From Weissella sagaensis (lineage in GTDB: Bacteria; Bacillota; Bacilli; Lactobacillales; Lactobacillaceae): 64,000 nucleotides of DNA. The translations under genes were made by a program, and so were the position numbers. The notes beneath the pieces were generated by a model. That model was not told the origin of the DNA and did not search any database. It was given only the letters and a program-made list of their open reading frames with translations. Shown here one piece after another: positions 17,314 through 26,773 of the stretch; within the stretch, counting starts at the first letter, position 1, and every line of letters begins with the position of its first letter. The stretch lies in contig NZ_BJDT01000003.1 in assembly GCF_005405285.1 (NCBI RefSeq), positions 163,464-227,463 on the forward strand, in the 5' to 3' direction.

Positions 17314-18354
17314 ATGAGTAAACAAATGCAACGTGATGCCACTTTTGACATCGCCAGGGCAATGGGCGTTTTGGGTGTAATCATTGGTCACACTTTAATG
17401 GGTGGCCATTTAAATTTCTTACAAAATATTATCTTCGAAATGAATTTACCCATTTTTTTCTTCGTTTCAGGCTATTTTTATCGAAATAAAAAGATAATGT
17501 CACTAATAAAAGGCGGCTTCAATACCTTACTGTTTCCATACATAATTTTGGCTATAATTTGGATTATTTTAAATTACATAAAAATTCCGACACTACACAC
17601 TATTAAAGTTTTTACAATAGCTGCATTTTATGCCTCAGGTGCACCCGGAATAGCATTATTTGGAGATGGCAACATTGCAATTGGTGCCCTTTGGTTTTTA
17701 CCAGCCATGTTTATCGGTAACATACTATTTCATTTTATTATGAAGTTAAAAAGTCATTCTCTACAAATTATTTTTGTCCTAATTTGCGTTTTACTTGGTT
17801 TTTATCTAGGTCCTTTATATCGATTCCCACTTTCCTTGGCAGCAGTTCTTCAAGTACAACTTTATTACTATGCTGGACATTTATGGAAAAATTATCGTCA
17901 AAAAATTGAAAATAATTGGACATATTATTTACTGATATGCATTTGTGCAACTTTTTGGATTGTCGGTGCTTTATCAGGTTGGTATGGTTTAACCGCTGGT
18001 ACAGCAAATCATATTTTATTAGCAACACTTGGCGGACTTGGTACACCGTTTATTTTACTATTACTGGCCAAAGGTATTATTAAATTTACAACTAATTTTG
18101 CTGCTCTTTTTAAATGGATTGGGCAAGTGTCGATTTTGTTTTTCATCTTTAACTGGCTTGATATTATCTTCATAGATTCGATGGTTAATACACACCTATT
18201 GATACCACTATCCGCTGCTGTGAGTGAAAATGCTGCTTATATCATCATTAGTCTTATCAGAGTATTATGGTCCATTATTGCTGTTTTTATCGTTCTAAAA
18301 TTTAAATTTATTAGAACCATTTTTTTAGATAAAAATGCACCTCTTCATATTTAA
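17314..18354 (+). CDS. Acyltransferase-3 family membrane protein (intact catalytic His)
   Basis: This 346-aa integral membrane protein has about ten hydrophobic segments. The first helix carries the acyltransferase-3 signature: DIARAMGVLGVIIGH gives Arg-X10-His near residues 15-26, followed by LPIFFFVSGYFYR. Such proteins O-acylate sugars or surface polymers at the membrane. It resembles in length and pattern (for example GFYLG, then a PLSL segment) the three acyltransferase-like proteins of the downstream cassettes. It lies on the opposite strand and, unlike them, keeps the Arg and His. GAGGTG precedes the start. Confidence 0.85.
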   Translation: MSKQMQRDATFDIARAMGVLGVIIGHTLMGGHLNFLQNIIFEMNLPIFFFVSGYFYRNKKIMSLIKGGFNTLLFPYIILAIIWIILNYIKIPTLHTIKVFTIAAFYASGAPGIALFGDGNIAIGALWFLPAMFIGNILFHFIMKLKSHSLQIIFVLICVLLGFYLGPLYRFPLSLAAVLQVQLYYYAGHLWKNYRQKIENNWTYYLLICICATFWIVGALSGWYGLTAGTANHILLATLGGLGTPFILLLLAKGIIKFTTNFAALFKWIGQVSILFFIFNWLDIIFIDSMVNTHLLIPLSAAVSENAAYIIISLIRVLWSIIAVFIVLKFKFIRTIFLDKNAPLHI

Positions 18355-18358
18355 CAAA

Positions 18359-18396
18359 AACTTCATCCCGTGAGAGTTCCGGGATGAAGTTTTTGT
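18359..18396 (+). terminator. Terminator of the plus-strand acyltransferase gene
   Basis: CTTCATCCCG pairs with CGGGATGAAG, followed by TTTTTGTTTG. Confidence 0.85.
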
Positions 18397-18423
18397 TTGT
18401 GCTCATATTTTTTGCATAAAAAA

Positions 18424-18481
18424 TCCCCTATTGATAGATAAAGAATATAATGCAAATTCATCTTTATCTATCAACTGGGGA
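18424..18481 (-). terminator. Long hairpin ending cassette A
   Basis: TTGATAGATAAAGA and its exact complement form a 14-bp stem around a 16-base loop, extended by CCCC/GGGG and followed on the minus strand by ATTTTTTA. It works as a terminator by position (45 bases after the cassette A transferase). The stem is unusually long. Confidence 0.7.
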
Positions 18482-18526
18482 CTCCAACAATGTATTTAAA
18501 CTGGCCCGTTAATCTTTTATTACACC

Positions 18527-20509
18527 TTATTGATTATCTGTAAAACTATCATCTAAATAATGATTACCAGCAGTAATATCATATTGTACTAACATGAATT
18601 CATGTAACAATTTTTTCTGCTTTGACGTCAAATCTTTTGTATTTAACTTATGCCCCTGCTCATCAACAAATGTGTCTCGTGTGTAATTAGCAAGTGCTGG
18701 TAATTCATCAACAAATTTGGTCTGCAAAGCAAAGAACGGTGTCAATTTACTGTTAGTAGCTTTTAATGCCAATGCTGGAAAATCACTTGGTGATGCGTAC
18801 GGACGCTCATCATGCTGTAACTTACTCTTATTCATTTTACGGGCAGCTGCATTCTGATAAATAAAGTAATCAGTTTCATGACTTGTTTGCATTTGCTTAT
18901 TTTGATCGACAAAAGTAAATACAACCGGCCAATGATCACCATAAAAAACCATCGTTATTGGGCGCTTAATCTTTTCAACTTTAGCAATTAATTTTTTCGT
19001 TGCCAAATCGGTTTGGTGTACACCTGTAATGTATGTTTCAATTTGATCCTTAGTTGAATTTGAAACAGCCGGTTCTTTCATCTTATAAGGACTATTCGGA
19101 TATTCTTTAGCTGAATATGGTAAGTGATTCTGCATTGTCATTAATTGTAAAAACTGTGAATCTTTATTATTTGTGGTATCCACTTTATCTAATAAGAATT
19201 TATACGCATTTTCATCAGTTGGATACTCTGCACGAGATGATAATTTACCAGTGTACTTGTCCGGATACTTATAGGTTAACCCATCAGTTGTGTAGAACTT
19301 TTGAATTCCCATATCTTTGTAAGCATCACGCCGGTTATAAAACATTCCTGCATATGGATGAAGTACTTCTCGTTTATCAAATAGACTTGGTAGAATGGGT
19401 GTTTTATGTGCAAATGGTACAACTTGTGTATAAGGAACTGCCATTTCTGGTGCAAAAGTTGCTAAAGGAAGCCCAGCAATTGTCATATATTCAATGTTGG
19501 CTGTACCACCACCATGACCTGACGACAGCATTTTACCAGAAATTACTGCTTTATCTTTAATAGCATCAATATTTTTATAAGCATCTGGCCCTTTATATGC
19601 TAAATTAGGAACATCATCTGGATTGGTTAATGATTCACTCAAAATAGAAATAACTGTTTGTCCTTTTAAATTATCCTGTCTTGTTTCATTTAATTTATCT
19701 GCATATTGGGTATATTTCTTTTGTAAATGTGCCATTTCTTTAGCAGAATAACCAGCCGGTTCTCGCATAATGACACTAGAAATATTTGATACAAATGTCA
19801 TAATTGGGCCATTGACCATGGCATCATCAACGCCTATTTTATTTTGCCATTGATACCCAAAATGATTTAAAATAGCACGATTTTGATCAGCATTAACGAC
19901 AAACGGTGTTGCTAACATTAAAAAGGTAACGATTAAAACAACCAATCGGCTCCCTGCCTGCTTAAACATCATACTTTGCACTGACTCAGAAAACTTACCA
20001 ACTTTTTTTCGGCGTATATAGAGCTCTAATCCAACTGCAAGTACAAGCAGTATGACAATCCCTGCTACAGCCGCAACTAATAAGTCTTTATCAACCATTT
20101 TTGTCAATCCACTGACAGCAGTAACTTCTGACATATCACTAAAAATAATTGGTTCGTTACGCGTTTTCATTTTCATATATTCAGCCACAATTGCTACAAT
20201 TGCCGTTAACGAATATATCGCAACCCCCATAAACAAATGATTAACCAGCACTACTATAAAAATAAATAATGTTAAACAAGCTAGTATTGAATAGAGTGCT
20301 TGTGGTCGCATCATATATTGACGGACAAAATCTAATACAACTGGTATATCAGTAGATTGATAGTTCAGGCGCCCCCATACTTGAAAGTGCATTGCAAATT
20401 GCAACAAAAAAACTGTCACAATACTTAAAACTAACCCAATAATTAATAATTTCATCCAGCCATTGAAAGAAGGTCCTATAAATTTAGATTTATTAAAAAT
20501 TCTCTTCAT
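18527..20509 (-). CDS. LtaS/MdoB-type phosphoglycerol transferase, cassette A
   Basis: The protein is 660 aa. Its first 190 residues hold about five membrane helices (with the ARNEPI/TRNEPI-IFSDMSEVTAV loop), and an extracellular sulfatase-fold domain follows. Residues equivalent to the LtaS active site can all be seen: Glu in LSESL near 290, the nucleophilic Thr in GGGTANIEY near 335, the HPY and YNRRDAY segment, His in MTMQNHLPY near 460, and Asp-His in FYGDHWP near 525. Such enzymes move glycerol-phosphate from phosphatidylglycerol onto a polymer or a sugar. Whether it builds lipoteichoic acid or decorates a wall glycan (as GacH does) cannot be told. It starts directly on the stop codon of the upstream membrane gene (TAGATG). 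Confidence 0.85.
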   Translation of the reverse strand: MKRIFNKSKFIGPSFNGWMKLLIIGLVLSIVTVFLLQFAMHFQVWGRLNYQSTDIPVVLDFVRQYMMRPQALYSILACLTLFIFIVVLVNHLFMGVAIYSLTAIVAIVAEYMKMKTRNEPIIFSDMSEVTAVSGLTKMVDKDLLVAAVAGIVILLVLAVGLELYIRRKKVGKFSESVQSMMFKQAGSRLVVLIVTFLMLATPFVVNADQNRAILNHFGYQWQNKIGVDDAMVNGPIMTFVSNISSVIMREPAGYSAKEMAHLQKKYTQYADKLNETRQDNLKGQTVISILSESLTNPDDVPNLAYKGPDAYKNIDAIKDKAVISGKMLSSGHGGGTANIEYMTIAGLPLATFAPEMAVPYTQVVPFAHKTPILPSLFDKREVLHPYAGMFYNRRDAYKDMGIQKFYTTDGLTYKYPDKYTGKLSSRAEYPTDENAYKFLLDKVDTTNNKDSQFLQLMTMQNHLPYSAKEYPNSPYKMKEPAVSNSTKDQIETYITGVHQTDLATKKLIAKVEKIKRPITMVFYGDHWPVVFTFVDQNKQMQTSHETDYFIYQNAAARKMNKSKLQHDERPYASPSDFPALALKATNSKLTPFFALQTKFVDELPALANYTRDTFVDEQGHKLNTKDLTSKQKKLLHEFMLVQYDITAGNHYLDDSFTDNQ

Positions 20510-21544
20510 CTAATTTACCCTATCCTTATCCCAATAATCCGTAATTTTAATTACTGCCCATTTCGATACAATAATAATAAGCAAAACGATTACCCAAGCC
20601 AGCATAAAAACAAGCCATTCAGTTGTAATTATATTGTTTAGCTGATTTTTTATCGGCACAATCATCGTCATAAACGATAAAATAGCAATGCTTATACTGT
20701 AATGTTTACCTATACCAATCAACCACATCGTCCAGCGAGATAAATGCTCACTAATATACCAAATAATTGATAGTATCGCTTCAAGTATGATTATGGCTGC
20801 CAATGTTCCAATAATCCAATGATTAATTTGCGCAACAGTTAATTCATACGCACCATTATGTGACATTATCCAACTAATAATACCACCTGCCAAAATTGTG
20901 GCTCGTGCTGGTTGCCAGGCCTTGGTTTCATCATTAAAATAGTGACCTAATAACATAAATGGTTGCACCACTACCCCTGATGTAAAAGACCAAGGTAATT
21001 GGACCCCTCGTGAAACATAAAATCCACCATATGTTATTAATACAACTAATACAATTTGTAGGGACAGTGGCTTAATTTTAATAATTAAAGTTGTTATAAT
21101 AGTTCCCCAAAACAAGGCTAATAACGCCCAACCAAGGCCAATACCGGTCTCAAATTGCCAAAACATTGTGGCTCCTGGCCAACCATTACCATATAGCATC
21201 GCCTTTACACCAACCCGAATCGCTTGAAATGGCTGGTTAAGTAACGATGTTAATCCAAACATTTGGACAAATTTACTACTAGCAATCAACAAGAGACTAA
21301 TTAAAAAATATGGTACTAAATATTTTAATATTGATTGTGTAAGTGTTTGTACAATTCTTTGATTAATTTTAATTGCATATCCAGCAACAAAAAATATCAT
21401 TGGCCAAGTGGTCCATGTTAAAAACCGATACCACGCGATATTCTGCTGTTGGCTAACCATTTGCATCGCAATCAACATAATGATTGCAACGCCTGTTAAA
21501 ACGCTAACAGTTCTTTTTCTAATATTCATTATTTCTTTGTCCAT
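20510..21544 (-). CDS. Acyltransferase-3-like membrane protein without catalytic His, cassette A
   Basis: This is a polytopic protein of about 344 aa with ten or so hydrophobic segments. The landmark LTWTTWPMIFFVAGYAI corresponds to the LPIFFFVSGYFY region of true acyltransferase-3 proteins. The first helix has AMQM where the catalytic Gly-His should be, and no Arg-X10-His pair. A shared GNGWPGATMFW and PWSFTSGVVVQPF pattern links it to the cassette B and C copies. It is followed without a gap by the phosphoglycerol transferase. The start is uncertain: TTG 21550, ATG 21544 and ATG 21529 are all possible, and no strong ribosome binding site settles it. It may be a pseudoenzyme that carries or presents substrate. 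Confidence 0.7.
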   Translation of the reverse strand: MDKEIMNIRKRTVSVLTGVAIIMLIAMQMVSQQQNIAWYRFLTWTTWPMIFFVAGYAIKINQRIVQTLTQSILKYLVPYFLISLLLIASSKFVQMFGLTSLLNQPFQAIRVGVKAMLYGNGWPGATMFWQFETGIGLGWALLALFWGTIITTLIIKIKPLSLQIVLVVLITYGGFYVSRGVQLPWSFTSGVVVQPFMLLGHYFNDETKAWQPARATILAGGIISWIMSHNGAYELTVAQINHWIIGTLAAIIILEAILSIIWYISEHLSRWTMWLIGIGKHYSISIAILSFMTMIVPIKNQLNNIITTEWLVFMLAWVIVLLIIIVSKWAVIKITDYWDKDRVN

Positions 21545-21675
21545 ACCCAATCTTACAAATTAAAAATTTATTCATTATATTTTAAAAAAACGCTCTTATT
21601 ATATTACCATTTTTAGTAAATAAAGCACAAATTATTACCAATTCACTCTGTCATACATCTCTATTTAAGTAAATA

Positions 21676-21719
21676 AAAACACCAAATCAAAAAAAATAAC
21701 AACTTTTGATTTGGTGTTT
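21676..21719 (-). terminator. Terminator of the 577-aa membrane protein gene
   Basis: AAACACCAAATCAAAA pairs with TTTTGATTTGGTGTTT; on the minus strand the stem runs into TTTTATTT. Confidence 0.85.
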
Positions 21720-21731
21720 GCTTTATCTAAA

Positions 21732-23465
21732 TTATTTATTTTTATTTCTTAATACGCTGACTAATAATAATAAAAATGTCACCATGCTAATTATCCATGC
21801 AATATACGTTGTTATTGGGGTAATGGCACGAACAGTTACTTTATTAATAGCCACATTTCTAGTTTTGATAACTAATTGCTTATCCTTATTTATTTTATAA
21901 TCATAGTGCTGATGATGATTATCGACTATTTCATAATTCAATCCCTGATACCCCACCATCGGCAAAATTGTCTGTACTTGTTTTTTAAACTTAGATTGAT
22001 AGATTAAACCATTACTAATTGATTTTGTTGACGTACTAATAAGTTGACCATTCTGTATAATTTTCTTTTCTTGCAAAGCTTTATTAAACTGAAAATTAGC
22101 TGGCATATAATCAAAAGCACCATAAGTTATCCAATACCCCATAATATTCTTAAAATCATCATTTTTAATTTTAAAATTAGCAATCGGTGTATAACTAACT
22201 GGCTTTTTTGACGTAGGTTTATAATCTGTGCGTACTGACAATGCATTAACTCGATCGACAAACCCAAATTTCAAGCTAAATAATGTAACAACAACTGATA
22301 TTATTGTTAATCCTACATATAAAATACGTTGCACTTTAATAGATTGGAAGATATTACGAATCATAAAAATTGACGTTAAACTCAATAAAAAGATAGCGAT
22401 AATAAATACACGATGTGGAAATTGAATAACGCCCAACGGTGTCGTATACAAATATTGCCAAATATAACTCATACCGCTAAAAATAATTAACATTGATACA
22501 ATTGTTGCATATTTAGTAAAACGATCTTGTTTCCACCAAGTAAATAACACACCAAAAATTGATATGAATGCGACAATACCAATACTATTTGTTTTAAAAA
22601 TAACATCTGATTTAAATGAAAAAGCTGTCTTAAATAATTCTTGAATATCTGGTGCAGACCAAATCGTTAATGTCGTAGCACCAGGTGTGGCTAAATCATT
22701 ACGCAACATTGCAATAATAAACGGCATTAAGAATACCATTGATAACAAAATTGTAACAATAGCTGACACAGACAAATTAGCTAAGCTATTCAATTTATTT
22801 TTTTTGAAAATCAATAAAAAGCCCGTAAATATTGCTGTGTAAACCGTAATAATAACAAAAGATAACATGTGTGACAAGATAATTAAAGTAAAGCCAATTG
22901 CTAACAATAAAATAGTCTTTCTATCTAACTTCACAATATTATCGGTCGTACTTTTTACCAAGCGAATCAATCCCAGTACCACCAATGGCATAAACGACAT
23001 CGCCCATACTTCTCCAAATAACCATTGTTGGACCGATTGCGATATCAATGGCGTTGTTATTGTATAAATAAAAGCAGCAATTGTACTTTCTAACACCGAT
23101 AACGAAAGCTCTTTTCCGACCCATTTTGCAATACTAAATTGGACCATTAACTGTGCCCACATTAAGACATACAATGACGTAACTGGTGGGAAAATAAATT
23201 GTAAAATTGCACCAATATATATTGGTAGTGACGGATACATGGTTGGTACCAAACTACCAATTTGATTTGATGAAAATGTTGAAATAACAGGAATTAAATT
23301 CCCGCTTTTTAAATGATTGTAGTATTCAAATATTCGATTAGCATGAAATTGCAAATCTGCACCTGAATAAAGAAAGCCAAAGCGGCCAACATACGCTAAC
23401 AGCATGACGAAAAATAACGCTGGTATTAAATAATAAATCCCTTTTTTGATGGCATTAATCCCCAT
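21732..23465 (-). CDS. Polytopic membrane protein, GT-C/YfhO-like
   Basis: This 577-aa protein has about a dozen membrane helices and a non-hydrophobic stretch at residues 400-550 before a final C-terminal helix. The first external loop contains GADLQFHANRIFEYYNHLKSG, and the Asp-X-X-X-His style acidic loop after helix 1 is typical of GT-C fold lipid-sugar glycosyltransferases and of YfhO-related proteins. It is shorter than classical YfhO (about 850 aa). A role in glycosylating a wall or lipid polymer is inferred from fold and context. It lies between cassettes A and B with its own AAGGAG and terminator. Confidence 0.6.
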   Translation of the reverse strand: MGINAIKKGIYYLIPALFFVMLLAYVGRFGFLYSGADLQFHANRIFEYYNHLKSGNLIPVISTFSSNQIGSLVPTMYPSLPIYIGAILQFIFPPVTSLYVLMWAQLMVQFSIAKWVGKELSLSVLESTIAAFIYTITTPLISQSVQQWLFGEVWAMSFMPLVVLGLIRLVKSTTDNIVKLDRKTILLLAIGFTLIILSHMLSFVIITVYTAIFTGFLLIFKKNKLNSLANLSVSAIVTILLSMVFLMPFIIAMLRNDLATPGATTLTIWSAPDIQELFKTAFSFKSDVIFKTNSIGIVAFISIFGVLFTWWKQDRFTKYATIVSMLIIFSGMSYIWQYLYTTPLGVIQFPHRVFIIAIFLLSLTSIFMIRNIFQSIKVQRILYVGLTIISVVVTLFSLKFGFVDRVNALSVRTDYKPTSKKPVSYTPIANFKIKNDDFKNIMGYWITYGAFDYMPANFQFNKALQEKKIIQNGQLISTSTKSISNGLIYQSKFKKQVQTILPMVGYQGLNYEIVDNHHQHYDYKINKDKQLVIKTRNVAINKVTVRAITPITTYIAWIISMVTFLLLLVSVLRNKNK

Positions 23466-23495
23466 GTTTACTCCTTAAAAAATAACATTTTATGC

Positions 23496-23523
23496 AAAAT
23501 AAAAGTGCTTTTTTAACTAGCAC
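23496..23523 (-). terminator. Probable terminator of cassette B
   Basis: A short stem GTGCT/AGCAC is followed on the minus strand by TTTTATTTT, about 60 bases after the cassette B transferase stop codon. The stem is only five base pairs. Confidence 0.5.
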
Positions 23524-23583
23524 GATTATTATTATATCATTTCACTTCATCAAAAAAACCATTAACTAAGCATGTGATTGTCA

Positions 23584-25554
23584 TTACTTGATAAAATCAT
23601 TTTTTAAGTAATGATTACCCGAACTCAAATCATATTGCACCAATTTCAAGTCATGTAATAACATTTTTTGTTGTTTAGTTAAGTCTTTCGTTGATAACTG
23701 ATGGCCATTATTATCCACAAAGCGATTGCGTTGATAATTTGCAAATGCTGGTAGTTCTTTCACAATTTTTGTTTGTAAAGCAAAAAGTGGTGATACCTTA
23801 CTATTCGTTGCCTGCAAAGCTAGTGCCGGAAAATCACTTGGTGATGCATAAGCACGTTCATGTTTATTCAAATTTTGCTTGCTTTGTTCTTGTGCAGCTT
23901 TGTTTTGGTATATAAAGTAATCAGTTTCATGTGAACGTTCCTGTTGCTTATTTGGATCAACAAAAGTAAAAACACCTGGCCAATGATCACCATAAAAAAT
24001 CAGCGTAACTGGTCGCTGCAATCTATCTAATTTAGCAATCAAATTCTTTGTTGCAACATCAGTATAGTGAACACCTGTGATGTATGTTTCAATTTGTTCT
24101 CGTGCTGTATCTGATAAAGTTGGTGATGTCACTTTGTAATTGTTCTTACCATATTCACCAGGGTTATATGGCATATGGTTTTGCATTGTCATTAATTGCA
24201 AAAACTGCGAATCTTTATTTGAAGATTTTGCAATTTTCTTTAACAAATATCGATAAGAATTTTTATCAGCTGTATATCCTGAATCACCTAAAGTACCTGC
24301 ATATGAAGCGGGATATTTATATTTTTGGCCATCTGTTGTATAAAACTTTTGAATTGCCATCTTCTTATAGGCATCACGCCGGTTATAAAATGTTCCCACG
24401 TATGGATGAATTACTTCACGCTTGTCAAATAATCCAGGTAGCGTTGGTACTTTATCAGCAAACGGTACTAATTGGGTATAGGGAACTACCATTTCTGGCG
24501 CATACGTATTTAACGGGAATCCCGCTAAAGTCATATACTCAATGTTAGCAGTTCCACCGCCATAGCCAGATGACAACATTGTTCCAGACATGACAGCATT
24601 CTTTTTAATCTGATTAATATTTTTGTAGACATCTGTCCCTGTATACTTTAAGGCGTCTACTTTATTGGGGTCTGTTAGTGACTCACTTAGCAACGTAATA
24701 ACTGTTTGACCTGCTAAATTATTTGTGCGTGTTTTATTAATCTCTGCTGCATATTTCTCATATTTTTGATCTAGTTTAGCCATGCTTTTAGCTGAATAAC
24801 CTGCTGGTTCACGCATAATAACGGTTGCAATATTCGATACAAAAGTCATAACTGGTCCATTCACCATGGTATCATCGCCAGTATTAACACTTTGCCACTG
24901 ATACCCAAAATGCTCTAATAATGCGCGATTACTGTCTGCGCTTGCTAAAAATGGTGACCCTAGTAACACAACTGACGCACATAATACTAACAAACGTTCC
25001 CCCATCTTTTGGAACATCATGCCGTGCACTGATTCTGCGAACCTACTTGTGCGCTTTTTGCGTACCCATGTCTCTAAACCAACAACAATAACAATTAATA
25101 CTAAAATCGTCACGATTGCCCCAAACAGCAAAGTTTTATCAACCATCTGTGTTAAACCACCAACAGCCGTAACCTCAGATAAATCACTGTATAAAATAGG
25201 TTCATTACGTGCTTTCATCTTCATATATTCAGCAATGAATGCCACAATCACTAACACCCAATATGTTGCGATACCAATAAATAGATGATTAATTAGTACA
25301 ATAATAAAAATAAATAAAATCAAACCAACTAATACTGAAAAATATGCTTGAGGACGCTCCATAAACCGGAATGCTGCTTGGAAAGCTTGCCCAATATCAT
25401 TGGTTTGGTCAAACCGCCCCCATGTTTGGAAATACATTGCAAACTGTAATAGTATTGTGGTACAAATACTAAATATTAAGCCAATCAACAACAGTTTCAT
25501 CCACCCATTAAATGATGGCCCAGTTAATTTAAAATTTTGAAATCTTTTTTTCAT
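23584..25554 (-). CDS. LtaS/MdoB-type phosphoglycerol transferase, cassette B
   Basis: This 656-aa paralogue of the cassette A transferase is clearly similar along its whole length (GPSFNGWMKLLLIGL at the N-terminus, MKARNEPILYSDLSEVTAVGGL, LNTYAPEMVVPYTQLVPFADK). The active-site set is complete: LSESL, GGGTANIEY, HPYVGTFYNRRDAYKK, MTMQNHMPY and FYGDHWPG. About five N-terminal membrane helices anchor an extracellular catalytic domain. It starts directly on the stop codon of its membrane partner (TAAATG), so the pair is probably translationally coupled. The substrate is not known. Confidence 0.85.
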   Translation of the reverse strand: MKKRFQNFKLTGPSFNGWMKLLLIGLIFSICTTILLQFAMYFQTWGRFDQTNDIGQAFQAAFRFMERPQAYFSVLVGLILFIFIIVLINHLFIGIATYWVLVIVAFIAEYMKMKARNEPILYSDLSEVTAVGGLTQMVDKTLLFGAIVTILVLIVIVVGLETWVRKKRTSRFAESVHGMMFQKMGERLLVLCASVVLLGSPFLASADSNRALLEHFGYQWQSVNTGDDTMVNGPVMTFVSNIATVIMREPAGYSAKSMAKLDQKYEKYAAEINKTRTNNLAGQTVITLLSESLTDPNKVDALKYTGTDVYKNINQIKKNAVMSGTMLSSGYGGGTANIEYMTLAGFPLNTYAPEMVVPYTQLVPFADKVPTLPGLFDKREVIHPYVGTFYNRRDAYKKMAIQKFYTTDGQKYKYPASYAGTLGDSGYTADKNSYRYLLKKIAKSSNKDSQFLQLMTMQNHMPYNPGEYGKNNYKVTSPTLSDTAREQIETYITGVHYTDVATKNLIAKLDRLQRPVTLIFYGDHWPGVFTFVDPNKQQERSHETDYFIYQNKAAQEQSKQNLNKHERAYASPSDFPALALQATNSKVSPLFALQTKIVKELPAFANYQRNRFVDNNGHQLSTKDLTKQQKMLLHDLKLVQYDLSSGNHYLKNDFIK

Positions 25555-26598
25555 TTAACTAATTCCTTCATTACTAGACCAATTAAAGTAGCGTTGGCCC
25601 ATATATTGAATCATAAGTTTTACTACGAAAACAATAATAACCATAACTAACCAAATAATCACAAAAGTACCATGAGGTAACTTAATTATCACACTAACAT
25701 AGTGTGCAATCGGAAACATCAAGTTAACGAAAGCCAACACTGCAATATTAATTGACTGTTTATCGCCCAATTTGACAAAATAATCATATAAAGGATTAGA
25801 CAATAACTTTGTCAAATAATTGGCAATTAAAATCAACATAATTAACCCTAATAATGCCGTTATTATACCCCAAAACCAATAACGTGTTGTTGCTAAAGTT
25901 AATTCAAAAGGACCACTACTAATCGACATCAACCAAACAGTTAGCATCCCTACACCAATGGTAACCGGTGCACTAATATTTGTTATAACGACTGTTTTAA
26001 AATATTTTCCTAATAGAATATATAGTTGCATAATCAATGCTGCATCTAACGACCAAGGTAACTGCACTTTAGTACCTAAATAAAAACCTAATACCATCAA
26101 AACTAAGCTAATGATTACTTTAACTATTTGAATCCGTAACTTATCTATCATTAATTGGATACATACCCCAAAAAGCAATGCTAGCAAAATCCAAAGCAAA
26201 CCAATACCAAAATCATGATGGCCAATCAATGTATCTGTTGGCCAACCATTACCATATAACATCGTTACTGCGCCAATTTTCATTGATGGAAACGGTATTT
26301 TTACCCATTCTCCAGCTAAATGAAGAACCTGCATTATTTTATTAACAACGACAATAAGTACTCCCGTTATTATGTATGGTAATAAGTAACATCTTATAAT
26401 ATGTAATATGCTAGCTTTACCTTCTTTGTTAGTCATATAATAACCTGCAATAAAAAACAATGATGGCCATGTTAACCATGTTAAAAAATTATATATCACT
26501 GGATGATCTGGAATCGTAATCATTTGCATCAATACTAACATCAGTGTAACGATACTGGCCAAGATATTAACAATTCTATTTTTTTCAAGTAATTGCAA
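25555..26598 (-). CDS. Acyltransferase-3-like membrane protein without catalytic His, cassette B
   Basis: This is a 347-aa polytopic protein homologous to the cassette A and C partners: FLTWLTWPSLFFIAGYYM, AVTMLYGNGWPTDTL, GFYLGTKVQLPWSLDAALIMQ. In helix 1 the sequence is VLMQMI where true acyltransferase-3 enzymes have Gly-His, and no Arg lies ten residues upstream. It starts with TTG, because GGGGAAG is correctly spaced before that codon and no ATG is nearby. A non-catalytic or altered function is inferred. Confidence 0.7.
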   Translation of the reverse strand: MQLLEKNRIVNILASIVTLMLVLMQMITIPDHPVIYNFLTWLTWPSLFFIAGYYMTNKEGKASILHIIRCYLLPYIITGVLIVVVNKIMQVLHLAGEWVKIPFPSMKIGAVTMLYGNGWPTDTLIGHHDFGIGLLWILLALLFGVCIQLMIDKLRIQIVKVIISLVLMVLGFYLGTKVQLPWSLDAALIMQLYILLGKYFKTVVITNISAPVTIGVGMLTVWLMSISSGPFELTLATTRYWFWGIITALLGLIMLILIANYLTKLLSNPLYDYFVKLGDKQSINIAVLAFVNLMFPIAHYVSVIIKLPHGTFVIIWLVMVIIVFVVKLMIQYMGQRYFNWSSNEGIS

Positions 26599-26625
26599 AA
26601 TACTTCCCCTTTTTAGATAACTAAT

Positions 26626-26656
26626 TAAAAAGAGCTAGGTAATAACACACTAGCTC
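26626..26656 (-). terminator. Terminator of cassette C
   Basis: GAGCTAG pairs with CTAGCTC across an 11-base loop and is followed on the minus strand by TTTTTAATTAG. Confidence 0.75.
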
Positions 26657-26773
26657 CTTCATTCTGCATTTTTTAAACCTAAGTAGCTACGCTAATAAAT
26701 AAGAATAACATATTTTCCTTTAAAAGCCCTTATATCTATACTATCGTTTTCTAATAATGTAAAATACTCATTT

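Noticed and set aside
18424..18481. Long inverted repeat as an IS end or attachment site
   Set aside because: It is followed by a T run in the right direction after the cassette A gene, so a terminator explains it; no second copy was seen.
22228..23067. Plus-strand open frames opposite the 577-aa membrane protein
   Set aside because: Shadow frames without start signals or recognisable domains.
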